A stretch of DNA of 64,000 nucleotides, taken from NCBI RefSeq assembly GCF_003013395.1, contig NZ_PXZM01000048.1:1-64000 (forward strand). Direction: 5' to 3'. This document shows positions 24,663-33,830 of the stretch, piece by piece. The notes below the pieces were generated by a model. It did not search any database. It saw only the letters and a program-made list of their open reading frames with translations, and was not told the DNA's origin. This stretch comes from Brevibacillus fortis (GTDB lineage: Bacteria; Bacillota; Bacilli; Brevibacillales; Brevibacillaceae). Within the stretch, counting starts at the first letter, position 1, and every line of letters starts with the position of its first letter. Position numbers and translations under genes: made by a program.

Positions 24663-26576
24663 GTGGCACAAATTAATGTTACTTTCCCAGATGGAGCCGT
24701 ACGTCAATACGACGCTGGGATTACCATCGAAGACATCGCAGGCTCTATTAGCTCTAGCCTGAAGAAAAAAGCAGTAGCTGGTAAAAAAGACGGCAAAGTT
24801 GTCGATCTCTACACAGCTCTGGAAGATGACGCAGCGATTGAAATCGTTACTCTCGATTCTGCCGACGGATTGGAAGTATACCGCCACAGTACGGCTCACT
24901 TGCTCGCTCAAGCAGTAAAGCGCATTTACGGTGCTGAAGTGAAGTTCGGTATCGGTCCTGTGATCGAAGATGGCTTCTACTACGATATGGATATTCCGGT
25001 TTCCCTTTCCCCAGAGGATTTGGGCAAAATCGAAGCCGAAATGGAAAAAATCGTGAAGGAAGACTTGCCGATTCGTCGCAAAGTCGTAAGCCGCGAAGAA
25101 GCAACTGCGATTTTCCAAGAACTGAACGATCACCTGAAGCTAGAGCTGATTCGCGACCTACCAGAGGATGCGACTATCACGATGTATGAGCAAGGCGAAT
25201 TTTTCGACCTCTGTCGTGGTCCGCACTTGCCATCCACTGGCTTCATCAAAGCGTTCAAGCTGATGAGCGTGGCAGGTGCATACTGGCGCGGAAAAGCAGA
25301 AAACCAAGTTCTGCAACGCGTATACGGTACAGCTTGGCCGAAAAAAGCAGACATGGATGAATATCTGCACTTCATCGAAGAAGCGAAAAAGCGCGACCAC
25401 CGCAAATTGGGTAAAGAACTGGGACTGTTCATGTTTTCCGAGGAAGCACCAGGTATGCCGTTCTACCTGCCAAAAGGCTTCACTGTTCGCAATGAGCTGG
25501 AGCAATTCTCCCGCCGTCTGCAACAATTGGCACAATACACAGAAGTGCGCTCTCCGTTCCTCATGAACGAGCGTCTCTGGAAAGAATCCGGTCACTGGGA
25601 TCACTACAAAGAGAACATGTACTTCTCTGAAGTAGATAACGCAACTTATGCCTTGAAGCCAATGAACTGCCCAGGTCACATGCTGATCTATAAAAACGAG
25701 ATGCATTCCTACCGTGATCTGCCAATCCGTTACTCTGAATTCGGGCAAGTTCACCGCCATGAGTACTCCGGGGCTTTGAACGGGATGCTGCGGGTGCGCA
25801 CCTTCTGCCAGGATGACGCGCACGTATTTGTCCGTCCTGATCAGATTGCGAGCGAAATCAAAGGCATGATCACTTTGATTGACAGCATCTACAAGGTATT
25901 TGGCTTCGAATACAGTGTGGCTCTGTCCACTCGTCCGGAAGATTCCATGGGCTCTGATGAGCTGTGGGAAGCAGCAGAAAGCTCTCTGAAAACAGTGCTG
26001 GATGAGCTCGGTATGGCATATGAAATCAAAGACGGAGACGGTGCGTTCTACGGACCGAAGATCGACTTCCAAATTACCGACGCGCTGAAACGCCGTCACC
26101 AATGCGGAACGATCCAGCTTGACTTCCAAATGCCTGAGAAATTCGACCTGACTTATGTCGGTCAAGACAACGAGAAGCATCGTCCAGTTGTCTTGCACCG
26201 TGCGATGTACGGTTCCATGGAGCGCTTCATTGGTATCCTGATCGAGCACTACGCAGGTGCATTCCCGATTTGGCTGACTCCAATCCAAGCACGCATCATG
26301 AACATCAGCGAAGTGCACATGCCATATGCAGAACAAGTAAGAGAAAAGCTGCAACAAGCTGGCATTCGCGTAGAGCTGGATGGCCGCAATGAAAAAATCG
26401 GCTACAAAATCCGTGAAGCGCAAGTTGAAAAAATCCCGTACATGCTGGTCATCGGTGAAAAAGAGGTGGCTGACGGTACACTGTCCGTACGCAAACGCGG
26501 AGTGGGCGATGAAGGCGCAATGACAGTGGATGCGTTTGTCGATAAAATCCGCGCTGAAATCAATGAAATGAAGTAA
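24663..26576 (+). CDS. thrS: Threonyl-tRNA synthetase
   Basis: 637 residues from the GTG at 24663 (AGGAAGGAAG 8 bases upstream); upstream in-frame codons lie inside the T-box terminator. Domains: TGS (1-62), the second additional editing domain (about 65-240), class II catalytic core with MNCPGHM (zinc Cys), RYSEFGQVHRHEYSGALNGM, RTFCQDDAHVF and GDGAFYGPKIDF, and the anticodon-binding domain (from about 535). Length agrees with the Bacillus enzyme. Controlled by the preceding T-box. Confidence 0.97.
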   Translation: MAQINVTFPDGAVRQYDAGITIEDIAGSISSSLKKKAVAGKKDGKVVDLYTALEDDAAIEIVTLDSADGLEVYRHSTAHLLAQAVKRIYGAEVKFGIGPVIEDGFYYDMDIPVSLSPEDLGKIEAEMEKIVKEDLPIRRKVVSREEATAIFQELNDHLKLELIRDLPEDATITMYEQGEFFDLCRGPHLPSTGFIKAFKLMSVAGAYWRGKAENQVLQRVYGTAWPKKADMDEYLHFIEEAKKRDHRKLGKELGLFMFSEEAPGMPFYLPKGFTVRNELEQFSRRLQQLAQYTEVRSPFLMNERLWKESGHWDHYKENMYFSEVDNATYALKPMNCPGHMLIYKNEMHSYRDLPIRYSEFGQVHRHEYSGALNGMLRVRTFCQDDAHVFVRPDQIASEIKGMITLIDSIYKVFGFEYSVALSTRPEDSMGSDELWEAAESSLKTVLDELGMAYEIKDGDGAFYGPKIDFQITDALKRRHQCGTIQLDFQMPEKFDLTYVGQDNEKHRPVVLHRAMYGSMERFIGILIEHYAGAFPIWLTPIQARIMNISEVHMPYAEQVREKLQQAGIRVELDGRNEKIGYKIREAQVEKIPYMLVIGEKEVADGTLSVRKRGVGDEGAMTVDAFVDKIRAEINEMK

Positions 26577-26596
26577 ATCTGTGCATATAAGTAGAG

Positions 26597-26627
26597 CCGC
26601 CCTGATGTTTCGGGGCGGTTTTTTTCA
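26597..26627 (+). terminator. Terminator after thrS
   Basis: CCGCCC-loop-GGGCGG stem followed by a run of seven Ts. Confidence 0.8.
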
Positions 26628-26716
26628 TTTTGATACGTTTACTTGGAAAAAAGAAAGGGAAAAGGATGTAGGTAATTATACATATTGTCATCAAGAAAAA
26701 ACTGCGGGGGATACGT

Positions 26717-28771
26717 ATGCGGGTAAGCATCAAGCAAAGACTGATAGCAGCATTTCTTGCCATTATTTTAATCCCGATTGGAGTGATTAGCTCATTTGTA
26801 TATGTCAATATGAAGGAGCGAATCCGGACCTATTTTATTGAATCCACGACAAAAGAAGTGGCTCAAGTAGACAATGCGATTAACTTGCATTTCGACTCGA
26901 TTCGTGAAAACGTCAACCTGATAGCAGGCAGTCCCTTACTAAAAAGTGCAGATAACACCATCACGTCGTATATGGACAAACCAACCAAAACCAAGCATAC
27001 TCCACTGCAAAACGGTGGGGTAGAGGCCGCCATTTTTCAAGATTTCCTGCGATTTGTCGACTCTCATCCAAATACCGCATTTATCTATTTAGCGACCAAA
27101 TATGGAGGATACATCCAGTGGCCTACTGATGATGTCATTCCGAATTACGATCCGCGTACAAGAGATTGGTACAAAACGCCAATGGAGAATCCCGGAAAAG
27201 TGATCACGACAGATCCTTATCTCTATTTGGGCGACAACAGTATCGTGATCAGTAACGTGACGATGCTAAAAGATGATAAGGGTGAACCTCTGGGCGTGGT
27301 TGGACTAGACGTGAGTTTAAAAGGGTTAACCGACATTATGAAAGACATTAAGATCGGGAAAACGGGTTATCTCATGCTGGTTGGCAAAGACGGAACGATT
27401 TTGGCTAATCCGAAGAACCCCGAGCTCAATTCGAAAAACCTGAAAGATACGCAAATTCCTGAACTAGCCGCTATCATGGAGAATACCTCAAGCAGCTTTG
27501 AGGTCACGATGAACGATACCGAGTATTTGGCTAACGTCTTTACTTCAGACAAGACCGGATGGAAATATATTTCGTTTATTGAAAAAGATGAGCTTTCTGC
27601 TGAAGCCAATCAAATCGGTTTCATCATCGGAGCTTTAAGCATTTTCTTTGCCTTACTTGCGGCTGTCGCTTCCGTTCTTTTCTCGCACAAATTCACCAAG
27701 CCATTGCTTGCCATCGTTGACCAGATTACCCAGATCGGTCGTGGTGACTTTACCAGTGAATTGCCCAAAAACCTTTTGACAAGAAAAGACGAAATCGGCA
27801 TGCTTGGTCAGAGTATTCAGGTAATGCAAGTATCCATCCAAGGACTCATTCGGGAAGTCCAAAAAGCGGTTAACACCCTTTCTACTTCGTCAGACAACGT
27901 ATCGGTTCGCTTGGCAGACAATGTAGATACTGCTAACAAGATATCAACTACCATACAGGAAGTAGCGAGCGGGGCGCAAAATCAGCTCAGAGGTACAGAA
28001 GAGTCCGCAAGAGCTATGGAAGAAATGACGATCGGCATCCAACGTGTGGCGGAAACAACCTCCATCATCTCGGAAGCATCTACATCTACGGCAGATGAAG
28101 CGCAGCTAGGAAACCAATCCATCCAAAAAGCTATCCAGCAAATGGACTCCATCCGTGGCTCCGTGGAACATTCCGTATCTGTAGTCAAGCAATTGGGTGA
28201 GCGATCCAAAGAAATTGTGCAAATCATTGACGTGATTACGGGAATCGCTTCCCAAACGAATCTGCTTGCTCTCAACGCAGCCATTGAAGCTGCCCGTGCA
28301 GGAGAGCATGGACGGGGCTTTGCTGTCGTAGCAGATGAAGTGAGAAAGCTCGCTGAACAATCTGACGGGTCTGCTCGGCAAATCGCCAATCTCATTCAGG
28401 AGATCCAAGCAGATACGACCATGGCAGTCAATTCGATGGATTCTGTCAATCAAGATGTTCAGGAGGGATTGTCTACTGTCTTGGAGTCAGGAGAAGCCTT
28501 CTATCGCATCTTACAAGAAATTCGACAGATAACCGATCAAATTCAGGAGGTATCTGCTGTCTCTGAGCAGATGTCCGCCGGATCGGAACAAGTCGCAGCA
28601 TCTGTGGACGATACTGCTCAAATTGCAAGGATTTCAGCGCGCAATGCTGAAAATCTGGCTGCTTCCTCTAAAGGCCAATTGGCCACTATGGAAGAGTTTG
28701 CCGTTTCATTTGAATCCTTGAATCATATGGCTCGCGAACTGGAAAGAATGATCACGAAATTTAAGATTTAA
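26717..28771 (+). CDS. Methyl-accepting chemotaxis protein with dCache sensor
   Basis: 684-residue membrane chemoreceptor. TM1 lies at about 8-30, an extracellular double Cache domain at 35-285 (YDPRTRDWYKTPMENPGKV, VVGLDVSLKGLTDIMKDI, GYLMLVGKDGTILANP), TM2 at about 295-317, HAMP at 318-372 and the methyl-accepting coiled coil to the end. The signalling hairpin tip includes ITGIASQTNLLALNAAIEAA and RGFAVVADEVRKLAEQS. Cache domains of this kind often bind amino acids or organic acids; the ligand is unknown. It is a single-gene unit with a perfect terminator. Confidence 0.93.
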   Translation: MRVSIKQRLIAAFLAIILIPIGVISSFVYVNMKERIRTYFIESTTKEVAQVDNAINLHFDSIRENVNLIAGSPLLKSADNTITSYMDKPTKTKHTPLQNGGVEAAIFQDFLRFVDSHPNTAFIYLATKYGGYIQWPTDDVIPNYDPRTRDWYKTPMENPGKVITTDPYLYLGDNSIVISNVTMLKDDKGEPLGVVGLDVSLKGLTDIMKDIKIGKTGYLMLVGKDGTILANPKNPELNSKNLKDTQIPELAAIMENTSSSFEVTMNDTEYLANVFTSDKTGWKYISFIEKDELSAEANQIGFIIGALSIFFALLAAVASVLFSHKFTKPLLAIVDQITQIGRGDFTSELPKNLLTRKDEIGMLGQSIQVMQVSIQGLIREVQKAVNTLSTSSDNVSVRLADNVDTANKISTTIQEVASGAQNQLRGTEESARAMEEMTIGIQRVAETTSIISEASTSTADEAQLGNQSIQKAIQQMDSIRGSVEHSVSVVKQLGERSKEIVQIIDVITGIASQTNLLALNAAIEAARAGEHGRGFAVVADEVRKLAEQSDGSARQIANLIQEIQADTTMAVNSMDSVNQDVQEGLSTVLESGEAFYRILQEIRQITDQIQEVSAVSEQMSAGSEQVAASVDDTAQIARISARNAENLAASSKGQLATMEEFAVSFESLNHMARELERMITKFKI

Positions 28772-28786
28772 AGGATGCAGAATGGA

Positions 28787-28825
28787 AAGAGTACGAATTT
28801 CGGGTGGAATTCGTACTCTTTTTTT
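28787..28825 (+). terminator. Terminator after the chemoreceptor gene
   Basis: Perfect 13-bp stem AAGAGTACGAATT (28787-28799) and AATTCGTACTCTT (28808-28820) with T-run. Confidence 0.85.
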
Positions 28826-28978
28826 GCAAAGCAGTCTCATCTATGAGGCAATATGCTGTTTGCGTTTGAAAATTTGGCTATTTCGATTTATGATAATAGA
28901 CTGGTACTAAGTCGAAATGCGGTATTATTAAGATGAAGGGGAAAAGTCATCATATAGATATAAGGAGAGTGAACATCT

Positions 28979-29998
28979 ATGCCAGAAAAAGTGCTTGATT
29001 TACGGAATCGTCCTCTCCGCGATTTACGAATATCTGTCACCGATAAATGTAATTTTCGTTGCCGCTATTGCATGCCTGCCGAAATTTTCGGACCGGATTT
29101 TGAGTTTTTGCCGCAAAGCAAGCTGCTGACCTTTGAGGAGATTACCCGTTTGACCCAGATATTTACTTCGATTGGGGTTGGGAAAATCCGCATTACCGGC
29201 GGAGAGCCATTAATGCGCAGAAATTTGCCTGAGTTGATTCGAATGATACGTGGAGTGGAAGGCGTTCAAGATATTGCGATGACGACAAACGGTTCTCTTT
29301 TGTCCCGCCATGCTCATGCGCTAAAAGAGGCAGGTCTGGATCGGGTCACGATCAGTCTGGACAGCTTGGATAATGAGCGCTTTGGGATGTTGAATGGAAG
29401 AGGCTATCAGGTCGATGCCGTGCTGGACGGGATTCGCACAGCGGCAGATGTCGGGCTACTGATTAAGATTAATATGGTGGTACAACGCGGAGTCAATGAT
29501 CAAGATATTTTGCCGATGGCACGGTACTTCCGTGAGCAAGGACACACCCTTCGATTTATTGAATTCATGGATGTGGGGAACAGTAACGGATGGCGGCTGG
29601 ATCAAGTCGTACCTTCCCGTGAAATTGTGCGCATGATCCATGAAGAGATGCCGTTGGTAGCGACTGAAGCGAATTACTATGGAGAGGTGGCTTCTCGCTA
29701 TCGCTATGAGGGATCGGATCAGGAGATTGGGTTGATCTCATCGGTGACCCAAGCTTTTTGCTCCACTTGTACGCGAGCTCGCTTGTCGGCAGAAGGGAAA
29801 TTGTACAACTGTCTGTTCGCTTCATCCGGAGATGATTTGCGCGAACCGGTCCGCGATGGACGCACGGATGAGGAGATTCGCGAGCTAATACGTACGATAT
29901 GGGAGCGGCGTGACGTGCGCTACTCAGAAGAAAGACTCAGTGAAACGCCTGGTCTCGCCAAGCGCGAGAAGGTCGAAATGTCCCATATCGGGGGATAA
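28979..29998 (+). CDS. moaA: GTP 3',8-cyclase MoaA (molybdenum cofactor biosynthesis)
   Basis: 339 residues; AAGGAG lies 10 bases before the ATG. The radical SAM cluster is CNFRCRYC (residues 24-31) and the second [4Fe-4S] site is CSTCTRARLSAEGKLYNC (CX2CX13C). The protein ends in Gly-Gly, as is typical of MoaA. It converts GTP to the 3',8-cyclo intermediate of molybdopterin. No other moa gene adjoins it; moaB is 16 kb away at 46413. Confidence 0.95.
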   Translation: MPEKVLDLRNRPLRDLRISVTDKCNFRCRYCMPAEIFGPDFEFLPQSKLLTFEEITRLTQIFTSIGVGKIRITGGEPLMRRNLPELIRMIRGVEGVQDIAMTTNGSLLSRHAHALKEAGLDRVTISLDSLDNERFGMLNGRGYQVDAVLDGIRTAADVGLLIKINMVVQRGVNDQDILPMARYFREQGHTLRFIEFMDVGNSNGWRLDQVVPSREIVRMIHEEMPLVATEANYYGEVASRYRYEGSDQEIGLISSVTQAFCSTCTRARLSAEGKLYNCLFASSGDDLREPVRDGRTDEEIRELIRTIWERRDVRYSEERLSETPGLAKREKVEMSHIGG

Positions 29999-30011
29999 TT
30001 AGGTGTTAGCC

Positions 30012-30040
30012 TTGACAAAACCCAAGCTACCTTGTAATAT
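30012..30040 (+). promoter_or_regulatory. Consensus SigA promoter of the infC operon
   Basis: TTGACA (30012-30017), 17 bp, TAATAT (30035-30040). Confidence 0.85.
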
Positions 30041-30047
30041 AAATTGC

Positions 30048-30214
30048 GTGTATAAACACTTCATACTTCGAGAACAAGCAGAGGCGCACAGCTTCTCACC
30101 TGGGTCGACGTCGTATACGACTGTTGACAGGTAACTCTTACGCAAAGATCCTCGGATCTGATGAAATTGCTTAGGTGAGATATGTGCGGGCGCAGATTGC
30201 GTTCGCACATTTTT
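30048..30214 (+). promoter_or_regulatory. infC operon leader with attenuator terminator (L20-type control)
   Basis: The untranslated leader ends in a stem ATGTGCGGGCGC (30182-30193) with GCGTTCGCACAT (30199-30210, two G-U pairs) followed by five Ts, 20-35 bases before the infC ribosome site. In B. subtilis L20 binds the corresponding leader and causes premature termination of infC-rpmI-rplT. The same mechanism is likely here from position and gene order. Confidence 0.75.
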
Positions 30215-30246
30215 GTTCCTTCTCGAAATTGACGGAGGTGGCAAGT

Positions 30247-30768
30247 ATTAGCAAGGATCAAATGTTAATTAACGAAGCGATCCGTGCCCGTGAAGTCCGA
30301 TTAATCGGTGCTGACGGGAGCCAATTGGGAGTCGTACCCTTTAGGGAAGCGTTGCGCATTGCCCAGGAAGCCGAACTGGATTTGGTAAACGTTGCTCCAA
30401 CAGCCAAGCCGCCTGTGTGCCGTATCATGGACTACGGAAAGTTCAAGTACGAGCAGGCGAAAAAGGAAAAAGAAGCACGTAAGAACCAGAAGATCATCGA
30501 GCTGAAAGAAGTGCGTTTTTCTTCTAACATCGAGGAACACGATTTTCAAACAAAGCTTCGCAACGTCCGCAAGTTCTTGGAGGATCATCACAAGGTGAAG
30601 TGCTCGATCCGTTTCCGTGGACGTGAAATCACCCACTCCGAAATTGGACTAGGCGTTATGGAACGTGTAGCTGCCCAGTGTGAGGATCTCGCTGCGCCTG
30701 AGCGCAGACCGAAGATCGAGGGCCGCAGCATGATCATGATTCTGGCTCCGAAAGCGGAAAAGCAGTAA
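30247..30768 (+). CDS. infC: Translation initiation factor IF-3
   Basis: 173 residues starting at the rare ATT codon at 30247, with GGAGGTGG 6-12 bases upstream. Reading from here gives (M)SKDQMLINEAIRAREVRLIG, which aligns with the known start of Geobacillus IF3 (SKDFIINEQIRAREVRLI). The upstream in-frame ATG at 30175 lies inside the attenuator hairpin and has no ribosome site. N-domain, linker (KFKYEQAKKEKEARKNQK) and C-domain (IRFRGREITHSEIGLGVMER) are complete. An AUU start is the known basis of IF3 autoregulation. Confidence 0.95.
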   Translation: MSKDQMLINEAIRAREVRLIGADGSQLGVVPFREALRIAQEAELDLVNVAPTAKPPVCRIMDYGKFKYEQAKKEKEARKNQKIIELKEVRFSSNIEEHDFQTKLRNVRKFLEDHHKVKCSIRFRGREITHSEIGLGVMERVAAQCEDLAAPERRPKIEGRSMIMILAPKAEKQ

Positions 30769-30798
30769 GATAGTAGTTTAGACAGGAGGATTTTTCAG

Positions 30799-30996
30799 AT
30801 GCCTAAAATGAAAACCAACAAGGCTGCTGCGAAACGTTTCAAAAAGACTGGAAGCGGCCAATTGAAGCGCGACCGTGCGTTTGGTAGCCACTTGTTCGCT
30901 AACAAATCGACGAAAGCTAAGCGCCACCTGCGCAAAGCTGCACTCGTTTCCAAAGGCGATCAAAAACGTATTGAGCAAATGCTCACTTACCTGTAA
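30799..30996 (+). CDS. rpmI: Ribosomal protein L35
   Basis: 65 residues, very basic, beginning [20 protein letters not shown] as in bL35. AGGAGGA precedes the start. It lies 30 bp after infC in the conserved infC-rpmI-rplT operon. Confidence 0.97.
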
Positions 30997-31087
30997 GTTA
31001 TTCTTTATTACACACCATTACGCAGCATGAGCTCCCTAAGCGCCTAGCAGTAGGCCGCCATGCTGGAAAGACCAGGAGGAGTTTAGT

Positions 31088-31447
31088 ATGCCAAGAGTAA
31101 AAGGTGGCATTGTTACACGCCGTCGTCATAAGAAAATCCTGAAGCTGGCGAAAGGATACTTCGGTTCCAAACATCGCCTGTTTAAATCCGCTAATGCGCA
31201 GGTAATGAAATCCCTGCTGTATGCATACCGCGACCGTCGTCAAAAGAAACGTGATTTCCGCAAACTGTGGATCACTCGTATAAACGCACAAGCTCGCATG
31301 AACGGTCTGTCCTACAGCCGTCTGATGCATGGCCTGAAAGTTGCTGGCATCGAAGTTAACCGCAAAATGCTGGCTGACTTGGCTGTTAACGACAAAGCTG
31401 CGTTCAACGAACTGGCTACAGTTGCTAAAGGCAAACTGAACGCGTAA
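31088..31447 (+). CDS. rplT: Ribosomal protein L20
   Basis: 119 residues, bL20 family: basic N-terminal helix PRVKGGIVTRRRHKKILKLA, RDRRQKKRDFRKLWITRINA and the C-terminal RNA-binding domain with GLSYSRLMHGLKVAGIEVNR. AGGAGG lies 7 bases upstream. L20 assembles the 50S subunit and in Bacillus represses its own operon through the leader described at 30048-30214. Confidence 0.97.
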   Translation: MPRVKGGIVTRRRHKKILKLAKGYFGSKHRLFKSANAQVMKSLLYAYRDRRQKKRDFRKLWITRINAQARMNGLSYSRLMHGLKVAGIEVNRKMLADLAVNDKAAFNELATVAKGKLNA

Positions 31448-31461
31448 TTTTTGAATAGAAG

Positions 31462-31499
31462 AGCCGATCTTCCCGATTTAGGGTGAGGTCGGCTTTTTT
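31462..31499 (+). terminator. Terminator of the infC-rpmI-rplT operon
   Basis: GAGCCGATCTTC pairs with GAGGTCGGCT (with wobbles) and is followed by six Ts. Confidence 0.7.
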
Positions 31500-31605
31500 G
31501 TTGTGGCCCAGAAAGCAAAATCAAACGAATGGCATCCTACACCTGTCCACACGCTATCAATCTCCTTGTCATATCTTACAGCAAAGATAGAAGGAGGTGA
31601 GTGGC

Positions 31606-31971
31606 ATGGCAGAATTACGAGTAAGCTTGTGGGCAGGTAGAAACTTTGAAGCTCGTCGTATTCGTTTTCGCAGACGTGGGGTAGCAGTCAGACAGTGTCA
31701 AGCTCTTGAATTCGATGATGTACTGTCGAGTTTTCGATTACGAGCAGGGAATAATGGCCGAGTGACACTCGTTCTGTTTTCAGGAACCGCTTATCAAGGC
31801 GATTTTCGTGTCTTCCGGGGGAATCGGGATATTGCCGACCTCGGTAATTTCGACTTCAATAATCGTACCTCGTCATTCATTTTTGTGGGACGCAATCTGA
31901 CTATTTCTCAAATCAGGGAGATTCAACGGACGAGAACGGCACCGAGAAACGTGGTAGAAATCAGAACGTAG
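31606..31971 (+). CDS. Hypothetical beta-rich protein, possibly crystallin-like
   Basis: 121 residues from the ATG at 31606, with AAGGAGGTG 7 bases upstream. The sequence is basic and consists of alternating strands (RVTLVLFSGTAYQGDFRVF, DIADLGNFDFNNRTSSFIFV) that recall beta/gamma-crystallin Greek-key repeats, but no typical Ca-binding motif is clear. The C-terminus is rich in Arg. Function unknown; the crystallin suggestion is tentative. Confidence 0.6.
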   Translation: MAELRVSLWAGRNFEARRIRFRRRGVAVRQCQALEFDDVLSSFRLRAGNNGRVTLVLFSGTAYQGDFRVFRGNRDIADLGNFDFNNRTSSFIFVGRNLTISQIREIQRTRTAPRNVVEIRT

Positions 31972-31990
31972 AAAGGGAAGTTCGGGTCAA

Positions 31991-32028
31991 AGAAAAAACA
32001 ACCGAGATCACATTCGGTTGTTTTTTCT
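31991..32028. terminator. Bidirectional terminator between the beta-rich protein and the LuxR regulator
   Basis: Perfect 15-bp arms AGAAAAAACAACCGA (31991-32005) and its complement (32014-32028), serving convergent genes. Confidence 0.88.
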
Positions 32029-32036
32029 ATTTCTAT

Positions 32037-32723
32037 TCAACAAATGATTCGCTGTCTTATGGCGTCCGCCACACCTTGCGCGCGATTTTGCACACCGAGC
32101 TTTTTTAACGCGGACTTGATGTAATCCTGCACGGTAAACTCACTGATTCCCATCCAGTCCGCCATCTCCTTAACGCTCTCGCCCCATGACATCCGCTGCA
32201 TGACTTCGACTTCTCGGCGTGAGAGCTTGACGGTTTTAGGGGGAAGGGAATCGGTTGCCAATACTTTGCCTAGCATCGCACAGTAGGCACTCAAGGATTG
32301 TATCAATTGATGGTTAATGCCGGAACAGCCATCCTGATGCCAGGAAATACCGGCGTAGCCGAGTACGTTAGACCCATAGCTGATGGGGAGAATGAGCGCA
32401 TAAGGGGCGCCATACACCAAATTGGGCGGGATCTGGCGGATCGCCTCAGAATCTAGCAGTACCGCTCTTTGTTCGCGAATCGCATGCTGAATGAGGGGCA
32501 TGTTGCGCATGTCCACCCGTATATCGCGGATAGAGCATAGCTCTTGGTCAAGGATCGACCATAGTCCCTCCCCCATTTGACTGAGCGTCGAGTAATTGCA
32601 CAGAATGGCTCCCATGAAAGGAAAGAGATCCACGAAGCCGCGTACAGCAAGAACCAGTTTCTCCTCATAAAATGTCGTTTCTTTGATTCGATCGATGTAC
32701 ATGTTCAGCTCTGGACTGACCAT
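32037..32723 (-). CDS. GAF-like/LuxR-type HTH transcriptional regulator
   Basis: 228 residues. The C-terminal LuxR HTH spans about 165-225 (LSRREVEVMQRMSWGESVKE, WMGISEFTVQDYIKSALKKLG, VQNRAQGV). The N-terminal 150 residues look like a GAF-type sensor (FPFMGAILCNYSTL, YALILPISYGSNVLGYAGIS), not a receiver or acyl-homoserine-lactone domain. GGAGGTGG precedes the start on the minus strand. It is divergent from the R2lox gene at 32943 and may control it; the shared intergenic region has a perfect palindrome. Confidence 0.8.
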   Translation of the reverse strand: MVSPELNMYIDRIKETTFYEEKLVLAVRGFVDLFPFMGAILCNYSTLSQMGEGLWSILDQELCSIRDIRVDMRNMPLIQHAIREQRAVLLDSEAIRQIPPNLVYGAPYALILPISYGSNVLGYAGISWHQDGCSGINHQLIQSLSAYCAMLGKVLATDSLPPKTVKLSRREVEVMQRMSWGESVKEMADWMGISEFTVQDYIKSALKKLGVQNRAQGVADAIRQRIIC

Positions 32724-32777
32724 GGAGTGATTGCCACCTCCATTTGGGTGATGAACACCCCCTGATTTTTGGGGATA

Positions 32778-32805
32778 TGAACGATCGTTCAGCCTGACCT
32801 ATAAT
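32778..32805 (+). promoter_or_regulatory. Palindromic operator candidate and -10 box between the LuxR and R2lox genes
   Basis: TGAACGATCGTTCA (32778-32791) is a perfect 14-bp palindrome. TATAAT follows at 32800-32805, where it could be the -10 box for the R2lox transcript; the palindrome then covers the -35 to spacer region. No consensus -35 is present. Confidence 0.5.
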
Positions 32806-32942
32806 CAACCTACAGCGTCTTCATTTTATCAAACCGCTGATCTGAGCGTAAAGGAAGGAATTGGGATAAATTAACAAAATCATGACTTCTTACATTCGTT
32901 CGGAATAGAAGGCGTATGAGAAAAAAGAAAGGTTGGATAGGG

Positions 32943-33830
32943 ATGAGGAATGGTTTTGTTTCGACCAGCCAAAAAGGATTGAATCAGGAGCTGTTGCCGT
33001 ACCAATTGTATCAAAAAGCGAAGAGATACGGGATTTGGAACCCGCAGGACATTGATTTTACGCAAGACCGCGAAGATTATGCGAATATGAGTCCGGAGCA
33101 GAAGGAAGAAACCTTGGGGCGGATTGCGAGTTTTCTTGGTGGAGAAGAGGCAGTCACCCTCGATCTTTTGCCTTTGATCATGGTCATTGCAGAGGAAGGG
33201 CGATTGGAAGAAGAAATGTATTTGACGACCTTCCTCTTTGAAGAGGCCAAGCATACCGAGTTTTTCCGATTGGTTCTCGACAACATCGGTGAGTCAGGAG
33301 ACTTGCATCATTTTCACGATGATGTGTACAAACGAATTTTCCATGAGATCCTGCCGAATGCACTCAATCGTCTGCTGACGGATAAATCCCCCGAAGCCAT
33401 CGCGGAGGCTTCTACTGTCTATAACATGTTTGTGGAAGGCGTGCTCGCCGAAACAGGCTACTATGCGTTTTACGAAGCACTCAGCAAAACGGGGCTTATG
33501 CCTGGTCTCATGCAAGGAATTGGGTATTTGAAGACAGACGAATCTCGGCACATAAGCTACGGAACATTCCTGCTGCAGCGATTGATCTGTGAGCATCCCC
33601 ATATTTACGATGTCATTGCCAAAAAGATGGATGAGCTGGCTCCAATGGCAAGTCATTTGTACGACTGGATGGACGATCCGCAAGGGGTGAGTCCATTCGG
33701 AGTGAAGGTCGCTGATCTGCAGCAGTTTGCGAAAAAGCAACTAAGTGTGCGCATGGAGGTACTTGCCCGAGCAAAAGGGCAGACGATGGAAGAGTTGTAT
33801 AAGCATACAAGGACAGCTGTCGATGTGTAA
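32943..33830 (+). CDS. R2-like ligand-binding oxidase (R2lox), Mn/Fe protein
   Basis: 295 residues if begun at the ATG at 32943; an ATG at 32916 with AGAAGG close by is an alternative adding nine residues. The ferritin-like metal ligands of R2lox are all present: E in GGEEAV, EAKH (E-x2-H), E in YNMFVE, and ESRH (E-x2-H). The Val three residues after the first ligand and the Tyr five before the third match the Val-Tyr ether cross-link pair of characterised R2lox proteins. These bind a fatty acid and form a Mn/Fe cofactor; the physiological substrate is unknown. It is not a ribonucleotide reductase: no R1 gene is nearby. Confidence 0.88.
   Translation: MRNGFVSTSQKGLNQELLPYQLYQKAKRYGIWNPQDIDFTQDREDYANMSPEQKEETLGRIASFLGGEEAVTLDLLPLIMVIAEEGRLEEEMYLTTFLFEEAKHTEFFRLVLDNIGESGDLHHFHDDVYKRIFHEILPNALNRLLTDKSPEAIAEASTVYNMFVEGVLAETGYYAFYEALSKTGLMPGLMQGIGYLKTDESRHISYGTFLLQRLICEHPHIYDVIAKKMDELAPMASHLYDWMDDPQGVSPFGVKVADLQQFAKKQLSVRMEVLARAKGQTMEELYKHTRTAVDV

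Noticed and set aside
25158..26423. 421-codon open frame on the minus strand
   Set aside because: It lies wholly antisense to thrS, has no ribosome site and a composition typical of a shadow of a GC-rich coding strand.
28979..29998. A molybdenum gene cluster around moaA
   Set aside because: No other moa, moe or mob gene is adjacent; only moaB is found, 16 kb away.
32943..33830. Ribonucleotide reductase small subunit
   Set aside because: The fold and ligands fit, but the Val-Tyr pair, the length and the lack of a large subunit fit R2lox better.
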